Shown: in pieces, positions 1 through 9,318 of the stretch
Layout: each line of letters opens with the position of its first letter
Numbering within the stretch: the stretch's first letter is position 1
Assembly: GCA_000193795.2 (NCBI GenBank)
Contig: AEPI01000125.1
Span: forward strand, 20,473 to 84,472
Source of the DNA: Neisseria lactamica NS19
GTDB taxonomy: Bacteria; Pseudomonadota; Gammaproteobacteria; Burkholderiales; Neisseriaceae
Direction: 5' to 3'
Length of the DNA: 64,000 nt
Program-made: the position numbers and the translations under genes
The notes under the pieces: generated by a model
Database searches by the model: none
Told to the model about the DNA's origin: nothing
What the model saw: only the letters and a program-made list of their open reading frames with translations

Positions 1-2
1 AA

Positions 3-182
3 AAACGCGCCACAACCGCAGCCGATGCCCCGCCGCCGGATTTGTCGTGGCTGCACAGGCACCGCATCTTCCCCGCCGGCGACTACCTCCACCCATACTA
101 CCCCGCCACGCTCGAAGCCGCCGTACAATCAGGTTTCGCATCGGCGGAAGCCTGCCTGCAAAGCCTGAACGATGCCGTCTGA
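3..182 (+). CDS. C-terminal end of an FAD-dependent oxidoreductase (partial)
   Basis: The window opens inside this gene, so only the last 59 residues are seen. The frame runs without a stop to TGA at 180-182, and the stop codon lies inside an uptake sequence (ATGCCGTCTGAA at 172-183). The visible segment 'FPAGDYLHPYYPATLEAAV' followed by 'QSGFASA' has the form of the C-terminal FAD-binding segment of the amine-oxidase/phytoene-desaturase family, where a conserved GD contacts the flavin and a 'PATLEGAVRSG' helix follows. The substrate cannot be judged from this part. It could be an HpnE-like or other NAD(P)/FAD-binding amine oxidoreductase. Family assignment is inferred from this short motif only. 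Confidence 0.6.
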   Translation, partial: KRATTAADAPPPDLSWLHRHRIFPAGDYLHPYYPATLEAAVQSGFASAEACLQSLNDAV

Positions 183-264
183 AAACACCGGCCGGCATCG
201 GGACGCTTTACAAGGTGCGGCAAAACGCTAAAATATCCCGACCGACCACCAAAAAGGAAAAAGT

Positions 265-984
265 ATGGCGACACTGTCCGACAAAACCATCTTAGTGACC
301 GGCGCATCGCAAGGCTTGGGCGAACAGGTTGCCAAAGCCTACGCCGCCGAAGGGGCGACCGTGATTTTGGTTGCCCGCCATCAAAAAAAACTGGAAAAAG
401 TCTATGACGCGATCGTCGGCGCCGGACACCCCGAGCCCTTCGCCATCTGCTTCGACCTGATGAGCGCGGAAGAAAAAGAATTCCAACAGTTTGCCGCCAC
501 CATTGCAGAAGCCACACACGGCAAACTGGACGGCATCGTCCATTGCGCCGGCTATTTTTACGCCCTCTCGCCGCTGGATTTCCAAACCGTTGCCGAATGG
601 GTCAACCAATACCGCATCAACACCGTCGCCCCGATGGGGCTGACCCGCGCCCTCTTCCCTCTGCTGAAGCAGTCGCCCGACGCGTCCGTCATCTTCGTCG
701 GCGAAAGCCACGGCGAAACACCCAAAGCCTACTGGGGCGGCTTCGGCGCGTCCAAAGCCGCGTTGAACTACCTGTGCAAAGTCGCCGCCGACGAATGGGA
801 ACGCTTCGGCAACCTGCGCGCCAACGTCCTCGTCCCCGGCCCCATCCACTCCCCCCAGCGCATCAAATCCCATCCGGGCGAAGCCAAAAGCGAACGCAAA
901 AGCTACGGGGACGTGCTGCCCGCATTTGTCTGGTGGGCAAGTGCCGAAAGCAAAGGGCAAAGCGGCGAAATCGTTTACCTATAA
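265..984 (+). CDS. Short-chain dehydrogenase/reductase, YciK-like
   Basis: A 239-residue Rossmann-fold oxidoreductase, the usual length for a classical SDR. The nucleotide-binding motif TGASQGLG is at residues 12-19, the 'HCAG' variant of the NNAG motif at 93-96, the conserved Asn of 'RINTVAP' at 119, a Ser near 148, and Lys164 in 'GASKAAL'. The 'VPGPIHSP' loop also follows SDR practice. The overall pattern is closest to the YciK family of E. coli, whose substrate is unknown. Oddity: the position that should be the catalytic Tyr of YxxxK is Phe160 (F-G-A-S-K), so normal proton relay chemistry may be lost. The start is preceded by AAAAAGGAAAAAGT, a good ribosome site. It looks monocistronic. 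Confidence 0.8.
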   Translation: MATLSDKTILVTGASQGLGEQVAKAYAAEGATVILVARHQKKLEKVYDAIVGAGHPEPFAICFDLMSAEEKEFQQFAATIAEATHGKLDGIVHCAGYFYALSPLDFQTVAEWVNQYRINTVAPMGLTRALFPLLKQSPDASVIFVGESHGETPKAYWGGFGASKAALNYLCKVAADEWERFGNLRANVLVPGPIHSPQRIKSHPGEAKSERKSYGDVLPAFVWWASAESKGQSGEIVYL

Positions 985-1077
985 ACCCGGAAAAGGCAGG
1001 CCTCGCGCCCGCACCGCGCTTCCGTTTGGAAAATATCCGCACCTTCCGCACGCATCCGTCCTGAACAGACAAACACC

Positions 1078-1106
1078 TTGACTTGAATTTACACAAGGTT
1101 AATAAT
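1078..1106 (+). promoter_or_regulatory. Sigma70-type promoter of the lipoprotein operon
   Basis: TTGACT (1078-1083), a 17-base spacer and AATAAT (1101-1106) give a near-consensus promoter about 43 bases before the CsgG-like gene. The bases 1101-1119 also resemble a Fur box: the left half ATAATGATAA matches the consensus exactly, the right half is degenerate. If Fur binds there it would cover the -10 element. Confidence 0.5.
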
Positions 1107-1148
1107 GATAACCCGTTATTTCCTTAACTCGACCTTAGGATAAACTTT

Positions 1149-1820
1149 ATGAAAACCGTTTCCACCGCTGTCGCCCTTGCCGCCGCTTCCGTCTTGCTGT
1201 CGGTCTGTGCATCCGAATCTTCACGCAGCCTCGAGGTTGCCAAAGTCGCTTCTTACAGCACCCAATACCACGGCGTGCGTACCCCGATTTCCATCGGCAC
1301 TTTCGACAACCGCTCCGACTTCCAAAAAGGCATTTTCTCCGACGGGGAAGACCGTTTGGGCAGCCAGGCGAAAACCATTCTGGTTACACACCTGCAACAG
1401 ACCAACCGCTTCAACGTGCTGAACCGCACCAATTTGAGCGCGCTGAAACAAGAGTCCGGCATTTCCGGCAAGGCGCAAAACCTGAAAGGCGCGGATTATG
1501 TCGTAACCGGCGGCGTTGTCGGATTCGGGCGCAAAGATGTCGGCGACCACCAGCTCTTCGGCATTTTGGGGCGCGGCAAATCGCAAATCGCCTATGCGAA
1601 AGTGGCTTTGAATATCGTCGACACCCACACTTCCGAAATCGTCTATTCCACACAGGGCGCGGGCGAATACGCACTCTCCAACCGCGAAATCATCGGCTTC
1701 GGCGGTACTTCCGGCTACGATGCGACTTTAAACGCCAAAGTTTTGGACTTGGCAATCCGCGAAGCCGTCAACAACCTCGTCCAAGCCGTCGACAGCGGCG
1801 CGTGGCAACCCAACCGTTAA
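1149..1820 (+). CDS. CsgG/HfaB-like lipoprotein
   Basis: A 223-residue exported protein. It has a signal peptide (MKTVSTAVALAAASVLL), then a CsgG-type domain with the typical 'GTFDNRSDFQ' strand, 'LVTHLQQTNRFNVLNR' and 'GADYVVTGGVVGFG'. CsgG relatives are outer-membrane or periplasmic lipoproteins involved in export or envelope assembly. It is the first gene of a compact operon with a DUF4810 and a GNA1162-type lipoprotein (gap 6 bases, then a 4-base overlap), so the three probably form one envelope complex. Oddity: the lipobox reads L-S-V-C with Val just before Cys20, where signal peptidase II normally needs Gly or Ala. Lipidation may therefore be weak, or this allele is altered. Confidence 0.8.
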   Translation: MKTVSTAVALAAASVLLSVCASESSRSLEVAKVASYSTQYHGVRTPISIGTFDNRSDFQKGIFSDGEDRLGSQAKTILVTHLQQTNRFNVLNRTNLSALKQESGISGKAQNLKGADYVVTGGVVGFGRKDVGDHQLFGILGRGKSQIAYAKVALNIVDTHTSEIVYSTQGAGEYALSNREIIGFGGTSGYDATLNAKVLDLAIREAVNNLVQAVDSGAWQPNR

Positions 1821-1826
1821 AGGCAA

Positions 1827-2195
1827 ATGATGAATCCGAAAACATTTATCCGCCTGCCGCTGTATGCCGCAGTCTTGGCTTTGACCGCCTGCGGCGGCGG
1901 GAATAAAAACCTGTATTATTACGGCGACTACCCCGATACCGTTTACGAAGGTTTGAAAAACAACGATACCTCTTTGGGCAAGCAGACCGAAAATATGAAA
2001 AAATATTTTGTGCAGGCCCGCAACAAACAGATGAACGCCGCACCGGGCGCGTATGCCCACCTCGGGCTGCTGCTTTCCCGTTCGGGAGACAAAGAGGGCG
2101 CGTTCCGCCAGTTTGAAGAAGAGAAAAGGCTGTTTCCCGAATCGGGCGTATTTATGGATTTCCTGATGAAAACCGGCAAAGGGGGCAAACAATGA
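1827..2195 (+). CDS. DUF4810 family lipoprotein
   Basis: A 122-residue lipoprotein. The signal peptide ends in a standard lipobox L-T-A-C with Cys22, followed by GGG. The mature part begins with 'KNLYYYGDYPDTVYEGLK' and has a helical repeat-like stretch ('AYAHLGLLLSRSGDKEGAF' then 'RQFEEEKRLFPES') resembling a single TPR, which fits the DUF4810 family. Function is unknown. It lies between the CsgG-like gene and the GNA1162-type gene and overlaps the latter by 4 bases (ATGA), so translation is likely coupled. That fixed order of three lipoproteins suggests a shared role at the outer membrane. Confidence 0.8.
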   Translation: MMNPKTFIRLPLYAAVLALTACGGGNKNLYYYGDYPDTVYEGLKNNDTSLGKQTENMKKYFVQARNKQMNAAPGAYAHLGLLLSRSGDKEGAFRQFEEEKRLFPESGVFMDFLMKTGKGGKQ

Positions 2196-2839
2196 AACAA
2201 TGGCTTTTAGGGCTTGCCGCCGTTTTGACCCTGTCCGCCTGCCAAGTCCAAAGGGCGCCCGATTTCGACTACACGGCATTTAAAGAAAGCAAACCCGCCT
2301 CGATTCTGGTCGTGCCGCCCCTGAACGAATCGCCCGAGGTCAATGCGACTTGGGGTATGTTGGCTTCGGCCGCCGAGCCGCTTTCCGAAGCCGGCTATTA
2401 CGTCTTCCCTGCCGCAGTCGTGGAGGAAACTTTCAAAGAAAACGGCTTAACCAATGCCGCCGATATTCACGCCGTCCGGCCGGAAAAACTGCATCAGATT
2501 TTCGGCAATGATGCGGTCTTGTACATTACGGTTACCGAATACGGCACTTCATATCAAATTTTAGACAGCGTAACCAGCGTATCCGCCAGAGCACGGCTGG
2601 TCGATTCCCGCAACGGAAAAGAGTTGTGGTCGGGTTCGGTCAGTATCAGGGAAGGCAGCAACAATGGCAACAGCGGCCTGCTGGGGGCTTTGGTCGGCGC
2701 AGTAGTCAACCAGATTACCAACAGCCTGACCGACCGTGGTTATCAGGTTTCCAAAACCGCCGCATACGACCTGCTGTCGCCCTATTCCCGCAACGGCATC
2801 TTGAAAGGTCCGAGATTCGTCGAAAATCAGCCCGAGTAG
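2192..2839 (+). CDS. GNA1162/DUF799-type lipoprotein
   Basis: A 215-residue lipoprotein with a clean lipobox L-S-A-C (Cys17). The body carries 'ASILVVPPLNESPEVNATWG', a central 'FGNDAVLYITVTEYGT', and a 'LWSGSVSIREGSNNG' strand, features of the DUF799 family to which the meningococcal surface-antigen candidate GNA1162 belongs. The fold of that family is related to TolB-N/CsgG-like transport subunits, so with the CsgG-like and DUF4810 partners this may be a periplasmic secretion or assembly accessory. It is the last gene of the operon and is followed by an uptake-sequence hairpin and a stronger terminator. Confidence 0.8.
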   Translation: MKQWLLGLAAVLTLSACQVQRAPDFDYTAFKESKPASILVVPPLNESPEVNATWGMLASAAEPLSEAGYYVFPAAVVEETFKENGLTNAADIHAVRPEKLHQIFGNDAVLYITVTEYGTSYQILDSVTSVSARARLVDSRNGKELWSGSVSIREGSNNGNSGLLGALVGAVVNQITNSLTDRGYQVSKTAAYDLLSPYSRNGILKGPRFVENQPE

Positions 2840-2843
2840 GCGG

Positions 2844-2873
2844 ATACCGTCTGCTCGGGGCTTCAGACGGCAT
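2844..2873 (+). terminator. Imperfect uptake-sequence hairpin
   Basis: A diverged and a normal uptake sequence face each other (ATACCGTCTG then CAGACGGCAT) 4 bases after the stop codon of the GNA1162-type gene. It could act as a weak terminator. Confidence 0.4.
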
Positions 2874-2937
2874 CTGTGGTTTCGGTGCGTTCAAACCGCC
2901 CCGCCCAAACGGCGGTCTGTTGCAATATCCAAGCGGG

Positions 2938-2972
2938 ATTCGGGTTTTGTATCGTACAGAACCCGAATTTTT
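2938..2972 (+). terminator. Rho-independent terminator
   Basis: ATTCGGGTT and AACCCGAAT pair perfectly, and the stem can extend through TTGT/ACAG with one wobble. It is followed by a run of T. It ends the lipoprotein operon. The rest of 2973-3234 holds nothing I can name. Confidence 0.7.
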
Positions 2973-3234
2973 CAAATGGAAATCAAACCTGATTCTGGCG
3001 CGTCCGTATGATAAGCGTTTCAACCCGCAGACTTGCGCACAACGCCGTCCGGATTTGCCCCTGTCAAACCAATCCGGTGCCGGCATTCCCGAAAAAGCGG
3101 AGTTGCAAGCATTCGGAACGGCAAAACAGTGAAACAGTAACGGACACGCCCGACTGCCGGCATTGCCCCAAGCCTGCTGGCAAAATCAGCCGTATCCATC
3201 CGTTCGGGCGGCATCCCATACCGTAAGGCCCACT

Positions 3235-5004
3235 ATGCAGAAATGGCAAACCGAGCTTTATTCCACGCCGTCTTGGCTGTTGCAGACCTTATTGATGGTC
3301 GCCGCAGCCTCGGCGGTCATTCTGTTTTTAGCACGCAACACTCGCTTCGGGCGCGAGTTTGGCTACATCCTGCGCCTGTGCCTGACTCCGAAAAGCGCGG
3401 TCAAAGTTTTGCTGCTGATTACGGCGATGATTACGCTGCTGTTAACCGAAGTGCGGCTGAATGTATTGAGTACCTTTATGTCCAAAGGGCTTTACGATTC
3501 GATGCAGGATTTGAACGCCTCCGCGTTTTGGATGTTTGCGGCGATGAACGCGGGCGTGGTACTGGTACGGGCGTTTAACAACGTCGTCAACGACTTTCTC
3601 GATCAGGGCTTGGCGATTAAATGGTCGGAACGGCTCAATGAAGTTTTGACTTTGCGCTGGCTTGCCGACAAAAACTACTACCGCCTGCAAATGCGCCGCC
3701 ACGCTCCGGACAACATCGACCAGCGTATCCAACAGGACGCGCAGGATTTCATCGCCTCGACCATCGAATTTGTGCGCGGCATGGTCAATTCGGTCGTTAC
3801 CTCGCTGGAGTTTGCCGTTGTTTTGTGGGGCTTGGCGGGCATTCTGACCGTGTTCGGCTTCGACATTCCTCACGGCATTGTTTGGTTCGTCTTTATCTTT
3901 GTGATTTTGGCGACCTTTATCGCGATGTGGATAGGCAACCCGTTGATTCGTTACAACTATGAAAACGAAAAGCTCAACGGCGACTACCGTTATTCCCTCA
4001 TCCGCGTACGCGACCACGCCGAAAGCGTGGCGTTTTACAGCGGCGAACAACACGAACACGACCGGCTTGCCGACCGCTTCAAAGCCATCATCCGCAACCG
4101 TTGGCGCATTGCGCGGCAAAGCGTCTGCTTAAGCGGCTTTAACGATATGTTTACCAACGGAATCAAGCTCTTCCCCATTATTTTGCAAGCCCCGCGCCTG
4201 TTTGCCGGACAAATCAAAATCGGCGACATCCAGCAGACCGTCCAAGCCTTCGCACGACTGCAAAACGCGCTGTCTTTCTTCCGAATGTTCTACAACAAAT
4301 TCACCGCCTACCGCGCCCGATTGGAGCGTTTGTACGGCTTTTTGCTGAGTACGGAAGAAAAACACACCGCGCAGCAACCCGACCTTGCCGAAGTTTCAGA
4401 CGACATTGCACTGGAAAACGTCGCCCTGTTCCGCCACAACGGCGAAGTTTTATTGGACGGCATCAACATCAGGCTCAAAAGCGGCGATTCCCTGCTGATA
4501 CGCGGCCCGAGCGGTTGCGGCAAAACCTCGTTGCTGCGTGCGTTGGCAGGGCTTTGGCCTTTCGGCAGCAGCGGCAAGGTCAGCCGTCCGCCGCATCAAG
4601 ACATCCTCTTCCTGCCGCAACGCCCGTACACGGCACAAGGCAGCCTGCGCGACGCGATTTGTTATCCCGACATCGACAAACAGCATCCCGAGTTAGCCGA
4701 AGCTATGAACACCTGCCGCTTAGGTTATCTGCTTGATAAATTAGATAAAACAGACGACTGGCAACACAAACTCTCCCCGGGCGAACTGCAACGCGTCGCC
4801 TTCGTCCGCGCCCTGCTTTCCAAGCCCAAAATCGTCCTGCTTGACGAAGCCACCGCCGCTTTGGACGAACCGACCGAAGCCATGCTCTACCGCGCCTTAA
4901 AGCAAAAACTGCCCGACAGCATCATCATCAGCATCGGACACCGCAGCACGCTCAACGCGTTCCACAATATGCACCTTGATGTCGGCAACATTGCATGCGG
5001 CTGA
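3235..5004 (+). CDS. Fused ABC transporter (permease plus ATPase), SbmA/YddA-like
   Basis: A 589-residue exporter-type half transporter. The N-terminal part has several membrane segments and the ABC_membrane_2 signature seen in SbmA/BacA, YddA and peroxisomal ABCD proteins ('QRIQQDAQDF', 'NPLIRYNYENEKLNGDYRY'). The C-terminal ATPase has Walker A GPSGCGKTS near residue 424, the signature SPGELQR near 514, and Walker B IVLLDEATAALDE near 533. The substrate is unknown; relatives move peptides or lipid-like molecules. I chose the ATG at 3235 because TAAGG lies 7 bases upstream and the protein then starts with a plausible cytoplasmic leader; an upstream start at 3163 adds an unlikely proline-rich stretch. 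Confidence 0.8.
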   Translation: MQKWQTELYSTPSWLLQTLLMVAAASAVILFLARNTRFGREFGYILRLCLTPKSAVKVLLLITAMITLLLTEVRLNVLSTFMSKGLYDSMQDLNASAFWMFAAMNAGVVLVRAFNNVVNDFLDQGLAIKWSERLNEVLTLRWLADKNYYRLQMRRHAPDNIDQRIQQDAQDFIASTIEFVRGMVNSVVTSLEFAVVLWGLAGILTVFGFDIPHGIVWFVFIFVILATFIAMWIGNPLIRYNYENEKLNGDYRYSLIRVRDHAESVAFYSGEQHEHDRLADRFKAIIRNRWRIARQSVCLSGFNDMFTNGIKLFPIILQAPRLFAGQIKIGDIQQTVQAFARLQNALSFFRMFYNKFTAYRARLERLYGFLLSTEEKHTAQQPDLAEVSDDIALENVALFRHNGEVLLDGINIRLKSGDSLLIRGPSGCGKTSLLRALAGLWPFGSSGKVSRPPHQDILFLPQRPYTAQGSLRDAICYPDIDKQHPELAEAMNTCRLGYLLDKLDKTDDWQHKLSPGELQRVAFVRALLSKPKIVLLDEATAALDEPTEAMLYRALKQKLPDSIIISIGHRSTLNAFHNMHLDVGNIACG

Positions 5005-5087
5005 ACGATGCCGTCTCGTTCAAATTGGAAAGGCGCGCGAAAACAACGTACAATAAGCCCGTTTATCCATACTCGGAATGCCGAAAC

Positions 5088-5756
5088 GTGAACCAGCTTA
5101 TTTTCGACTTTGCCGCACACGACTATCCGGGTTTCGACAAATTCCTCGGCACGGAAAATGCGGAACTGGTCTATGTCCTCCGACACAAACACGGACAATT
5201 CATCTATGTTTGGGGTGAGGAGGGCGCGGGCAAAAGCCACCTTTTGCAGGCGTGGGTCGCACAGGCGCTCGAAGCCGGCAAAAACGCCGCCTATATCGAT
5301 GCCGCCTCCATGCCGCTGACCGATGCCGCGTTCGAGGCTGAATACCTCGCCGTCGATCAAGTCGAAAAACTGGGCAACGAAGAACAAGCCCTGCTTTTTT
5401 CCATCTTCAACCGCTTCCGCAACAGCGGCAAAGGCTTTTTGCTGCTCGGTTCGGAATACACGCCCCAACAGCTCGTCATCCGCGAAGACTTGCGGACGCG
5501 TATGGCATACTGCCTCGTTTACGAAGTCAAACCCTTAACCGACCAAGAAAAAATCGACGCGCTCGCCAGTATGGCGGCGGCACGCCAAGTAACCGTCGAT
5601 TCCGAAATTTTCGAATACCTGCTCAAACACTGGCGGCGCGATATGGACAGCCTGATGATGATGCTCGACACGCTGGACAACTACGCCGTTACCATGGGCA
5701 AACGCATCACCCTGCCGCTTTTGCGCCAGCTTCTAAAACAACAGGAAAACCAATGA
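5088..5756 (+). CDS. hda: DnaA regulatory inactivator Hda
   Basis: A 222-residue DnaA-like AAA+ protein without the DNA-binding domain IV, as in Hda. It begins with 'NQLIFDFAAHDYPGFDKFLG', the usual N-terminus that contains the clamp-binding QL-F type motif, and has a P-loop GEEGAGKSHLL near residues 43-53. With the DNA-loaded sliding clamp, Hda stimulates ATP hydrolysis on DnaA and so prevents re-initiation. I chose the GTG at 5088 because it gives the family's normal start; an upstream ATG at 4995 would add 31 residues overlapping the ABC transporter gene. The stop overlaps the next gene by 4 bases (ATGA), so the two are translationally coupled. Confidence 0.85.
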   Translation: MNQLIFDFAAHDYPGFDKFLGTENAELVYVLRHKHGQFIYVWGEEGAGKSHLLQAWVAQALEAGKNAAYIDAASMPLTDAAFEAEYLAVDQVEKLGNEEQALLFSIFNRFRNSGKGFLLLGSEYTPQQLVIREDLRTRMAYCLVYEVKPLTDQEKIDALASMAAARQVTVDSEIFEYLLKHWRRDMDSLMMMLDTLDNYAVTMGKRITLPLLRQLLKQQENQ

Positions 5757-6421
5757 AAAACCTCGCCATCTTCGACCTCGACAACACCCTCATCAACACC
5801 GATTCCGACCACGCCTGGCCGCAATACCTCATCAAAAAAGGGTTGGTTGACGCTGCCGAAACCGAAGCGCAAAACGAAAAATTCTACCGCGACTACCAAA
5901 ACGGCTGCCTCGACATCGACGCATTCCTCAAATTCCACCTCGCCCCGCTCGCCCGTTACAGCAAAGAAGAGCTGGCGGAATTTCACCGCGAATTTATGGC
6001 GGAATTCATCATCCCCCACATCTCGCCTATGCAGCGTATGCTGGTGCAGAGCCACCAAACGGCGGGCGACGAAACCCTCGTCATCTCCTCGACCAACGAA
6101 TTCATCATCACCCCCGTCTGCCGCCTTTTCGGCATTACCAACATCATCGGCACACAACTCGAAACCGGTGCCGACGGCCGCTACACCGGCAACTACATCG
6201 GCACGCCCAGCCTCAAAGAAGGCAAAATCACCCGCCTGAAACAATGGCTTGCAGAACGCGGCGAAACGCTCGAAAGCTACGGCAAAACCTATTTTTACAG
6301 CGATTCCAAAAACGACCTGCCGCTGCTGCGCCTCGTCAGCGAACCCGTCGCCGTCAACCCCGATGCCGAACTGGAACAGGAAGCCCGGGCAAAAGGCTGG
6401 CCGGTTTTGAATTTCAAATGA
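5753..6421 (+). CDS. HAD-IB family hydrolase (SerB-like phosphatase)
   Basis: A 222-residue haloacid-dehalogenase-type phosphatase of subfamily IB. Motif I is DLDNT at residues 8-12, with the nucleophile Asp8 and general acid Asp10. Motif II is the Ser-Ser of 'LVISSTNEF' near 110. Motif III is Lys in 'GTPSLKEGK', and motif IV is 'YSDSKNDLPLL' near 180 with the metal-binding Asp. Members act on small phosphomonoesters such as phosphoserine or histidinol phosphate; the exact substrate cannot be told here. It overlaps hda by 4 bases and is followed directly by an uptake-sequence hairpin. Confidence 0.85.
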   Translation: MKNLAIFDLDNTLINTDSDHAWPQYLIKKGLVDAAETEAQNEKFYRDYQNGCLDIDAFLKFHLAPLARYSKEELAEFHREFMAEFIIPHISPMQRMLVQSHQTAGDETLVISSTNEFIITPVCRLFGITNIIGTQLETGADGRYTGNYIGTPSLKEGKITRLKQWLAERGETLESYGKTYFYSDSKNDLPLLRLVSEPVAVNPDAELEQEARAKGWPVLNFK

Positions 6422-6425
6422 CGCA

Positions 6426-6462
6426 ATGCCGTCTGAAGCCCGATTCGGCGTTCAGACGGCAT
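6426..6462 (+). terminator. Inverted uptake-sequence hairpin
   Basis: ATGCCGTCTGAA and its reverse complement are 13 bases apart, 4 bases after the HAD gene stop. This is the usual neisserial terminator and DNA uptake pair. Confidence 0.75.
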
Positions 6463-6489
6463 TTAGGCAGGAATCCCAAAAACTCAAAG

Positions 6490-6990
6490 CCGCAGGAATT
6501 TATCGGGAAAAACAACAATCTTTCCACCGTCATTCCCACGAAAGTGGGAATCCGGACTCGTCCGCACGGAAACTTAGCGGGGAAAACGGTTTCTTCAGAT
6601 TTTACGTCCCAGATTCCCGCCTGCGCGGGAATGACGAAATTTCAAAGTTATGGCGTTATCGGAAAAAACGAAACTCAAAGCCACAGGAATTTATCGGGAA
6701 AAACACCGTCATTCCCACGAAAGTGGGAATCCAGACCTTTCAGTGCGGGAACTTATCGGGAAAAACGGTTTCTTCAGATTTTACGTTCTAGATTCCCGCC
6801 TGCGCGGGAATGACGGATTTCAGTTTTTTGTTTTTGATTTTTTGTCTTTGCGGGAATGACGGATTTTAGGTTTCTGTTTCTGTTTTCGAGGGAATGACAA
6901 ATCTTAGGTTTTTGTTTCTGTTTTCGAGGGAATGACGGATCTTAGGTTTTTGTTTCTGTTTTCGCGGGAATGACGATTTGGAAATTGCCC
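6490..6990. repeat. Neisserial intergenic repeat array (dRS3/NIME) with 38-bp tandem units
   Basis: Four dRS3 20-mers of the form ATTCCC-N8-GGGAAT lie at 6532-6551, 6613-6632, 6711-6730 and 6792-6811. They flank RS-type blocks, two copies of which contain 'AGGAATTTATCGGGAAAAAC'. The right part changes into head-to-tail units of exactly 38 bases, each beginning GGGAATGAC, at 6852, 6890, 6928 and 6966. The open frames across it are products of the repeats and do not look like genes. This fills most of the HAD-argB interval. Confidence 0.8.
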
Positions 6991-7047
6991 GAAACCTAAA
7001 AAGCAGAAACCGGCTTCCCGCCAAAGCCGGCATTTTCCGCCTTTGCG

Positions 7048-8018
<971 letters not shown>

Positions 8019-8113
8019 CCGGCTCCCCTTCGGGCAGGTTGAAGCCTTGCGATACGGGCGGTAAAATCGCGGTTTATCCGGTTTGAGAAACCGGCCGACA
8101 GCAAGGACTCCCT

Positions 8114-9244
8114 ATGATTAAAATCAGCACCCGCTTCGATGCCGGCTCCGTCATCGTCAAAGACTTGAGCAATCCTGACAACATCCGCCTCGCCCTGCGT
8201 CCCGACAACGCCTCCGATTTCGCACAATGGTTCTACTTCCGGCTGCAAGGCGCGGCCTATCAAAACTGCATCATGCATTTTGAAAACGCGGCAGAAGCCG
8301 CCTACCCGAAAGGTTGGGAAGACTATCAGGCGTGTGCCTCATACGACCGCCGCAACTGGTTCCGCGTGCCGACTTCCTACGAAAACGGCGTACTGACCAT
8401 CAACCATACCCCGCTGTCCAACAGCGTGTATTACGCCTATTTCGAACCCTATTCCGAAGAACAGCATCTGAACCTCTTGGGCGACGCGCAAGGCAGCGGT
8501 CTGTGCCGCATCGATGATTTGGGCAGCACCGTACAAGGACGCGACATCAATCTGCTGACCATAGGCAACCAGGTCGAAAGCGATTTGAAAATTTGGATTA
8601 CCGCCCGCCAGCACCCGGGAGAAACCATGGCGGAATGGTTTGTCGAAGGGCTGCTCGGCAGGCTGCTCGACCCGCAAGACCCGACAGCGCGCACCCTGCT
8701 CGACTGCGCCACGTTCTACATCGTGCCGAACATGAATCCCGACGGTTCGGCACTGGGCAACCTGCGCACCAACGCCGCCGGCGCGAACCTCAACCGCGAA
8801 TGGGAAAATCCGACGGTGGAAAAAAGTCCCGAAGTATTCTTCGTGCGTGAAAGGATGCTGGAAACCGGCGTGGATCTGTTCTTGGACATCCACGGCGATG
8901 AAGGGCTGCCCTTTGTCTTTGTTGCAGGTACGGAAGGCGTGCCGAACTACAACCCGCGCATTGCCGCGTTGGAAGCGCAGTTTAAAAATGCCCTTTCAAA
9001 CGCAAGCCCTGATTTTCAAGACGAATACGGCTACGAAAAAGACGCGCCCGGCGAAGCCAATATGACTTTAGCGACCAACTGGGTCGGCAACCGGTTCAAC
9101 TGTCTTGCCTACACGTTGGAAATGCCCTTTAAAGACAACGCCAAGCTGCCCGACGACGATTTCGGCTGGAACGGCCAGCGTTCGCTGCGTTTGGGCGAAG
9201 CCGCATTGTCCGCCATCCTCAACGTCATCGGCGATTTGCGTTGA
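8114..9244 (+). CDS. M14-family zinc carboxypeptidase, cytosolic CCP-like
   Basis: A 376-residue protein with an N-terminal beta-rich domain (about 1-130, 'WFYFRLQGA') and an M14 peptidase domain. The zinc motif H-P-G-E is in 'ARQHPGETMAEW' near 165-176, followed by 'PNMNPDGSALGNLRTNAAG' and 'NLNREW' (substrate Asn-Arg), 'FLDIHGDE' with the third zinc His near 259, and the catalytic Glu in 'YTLEMPFKD'. This matches the bacterial cytosolic carboxypeptidase group related to Nna1. No signal peptide is seen, so it acts in the cytoplasm. Its natural substrate is unknown. Single gene, ended by an uptake-sequence hairpin. Confidence 0.85.
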   Translation: MIKISTRFDAGSVIVKDLSNPDNIRLALRPDNASDFAQWFYFRLQGAAYQNCIMHFENAAEAAYPKGWEDYQACASYDRRNWFRVPTSYENGVLTINHTPLSNSVYYAYFEPYSEEQHLNLLGDAQGSGLCRIDDLGSTVQGRDINLLTIGNQVESDLKIWITARQHPGETMAEWFVEGLLGRLLDPQDPTARTLLDCATFYIVPNMNPDGSALGNLRTNAAGANLNREWENPTVEKSPEVFFVRERMLETGVDLFLDIHGDEGLPFVFVAGTEGVPNYNPRIAALEAQFKNALSNASPDFQDEYGYEKDAPGEANMTLATNWVGNRFNCLAYTLEMPFKDNAKLPDDDFGWNGQRSLRLGEAALSAILNVIGDLR

Positions 9245-9262
9245 CACTCCCCCCACTGAAAA

Positions 9263-9299
9263 ATGCCGTCTGAAGGCCCTTCCCCCTTTCAGACGGCAT
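9263..9299 (+). terminator. Inverted uptake-sequence hairpin
   Basis: Perfect facing uptake sequences between the M14 peptidase gene and lgt. Confidence 0.75.
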
Positions 9300-9318
9300 T
9301 TGAAAACGAAAGCCCGTT

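Noticed and set aside
3163..3234. Upstream start for the ABC transporter
   Set aside because: No ribosome site and an unlikely proline- and tryptophan-bearing leader; TAAGG supports the ATG at 3235.
6852..6990. Regular 38-base repeats as a CRISPR array
   Set aside because: The units are contiguous with no unique spacers and no cas genes are near.
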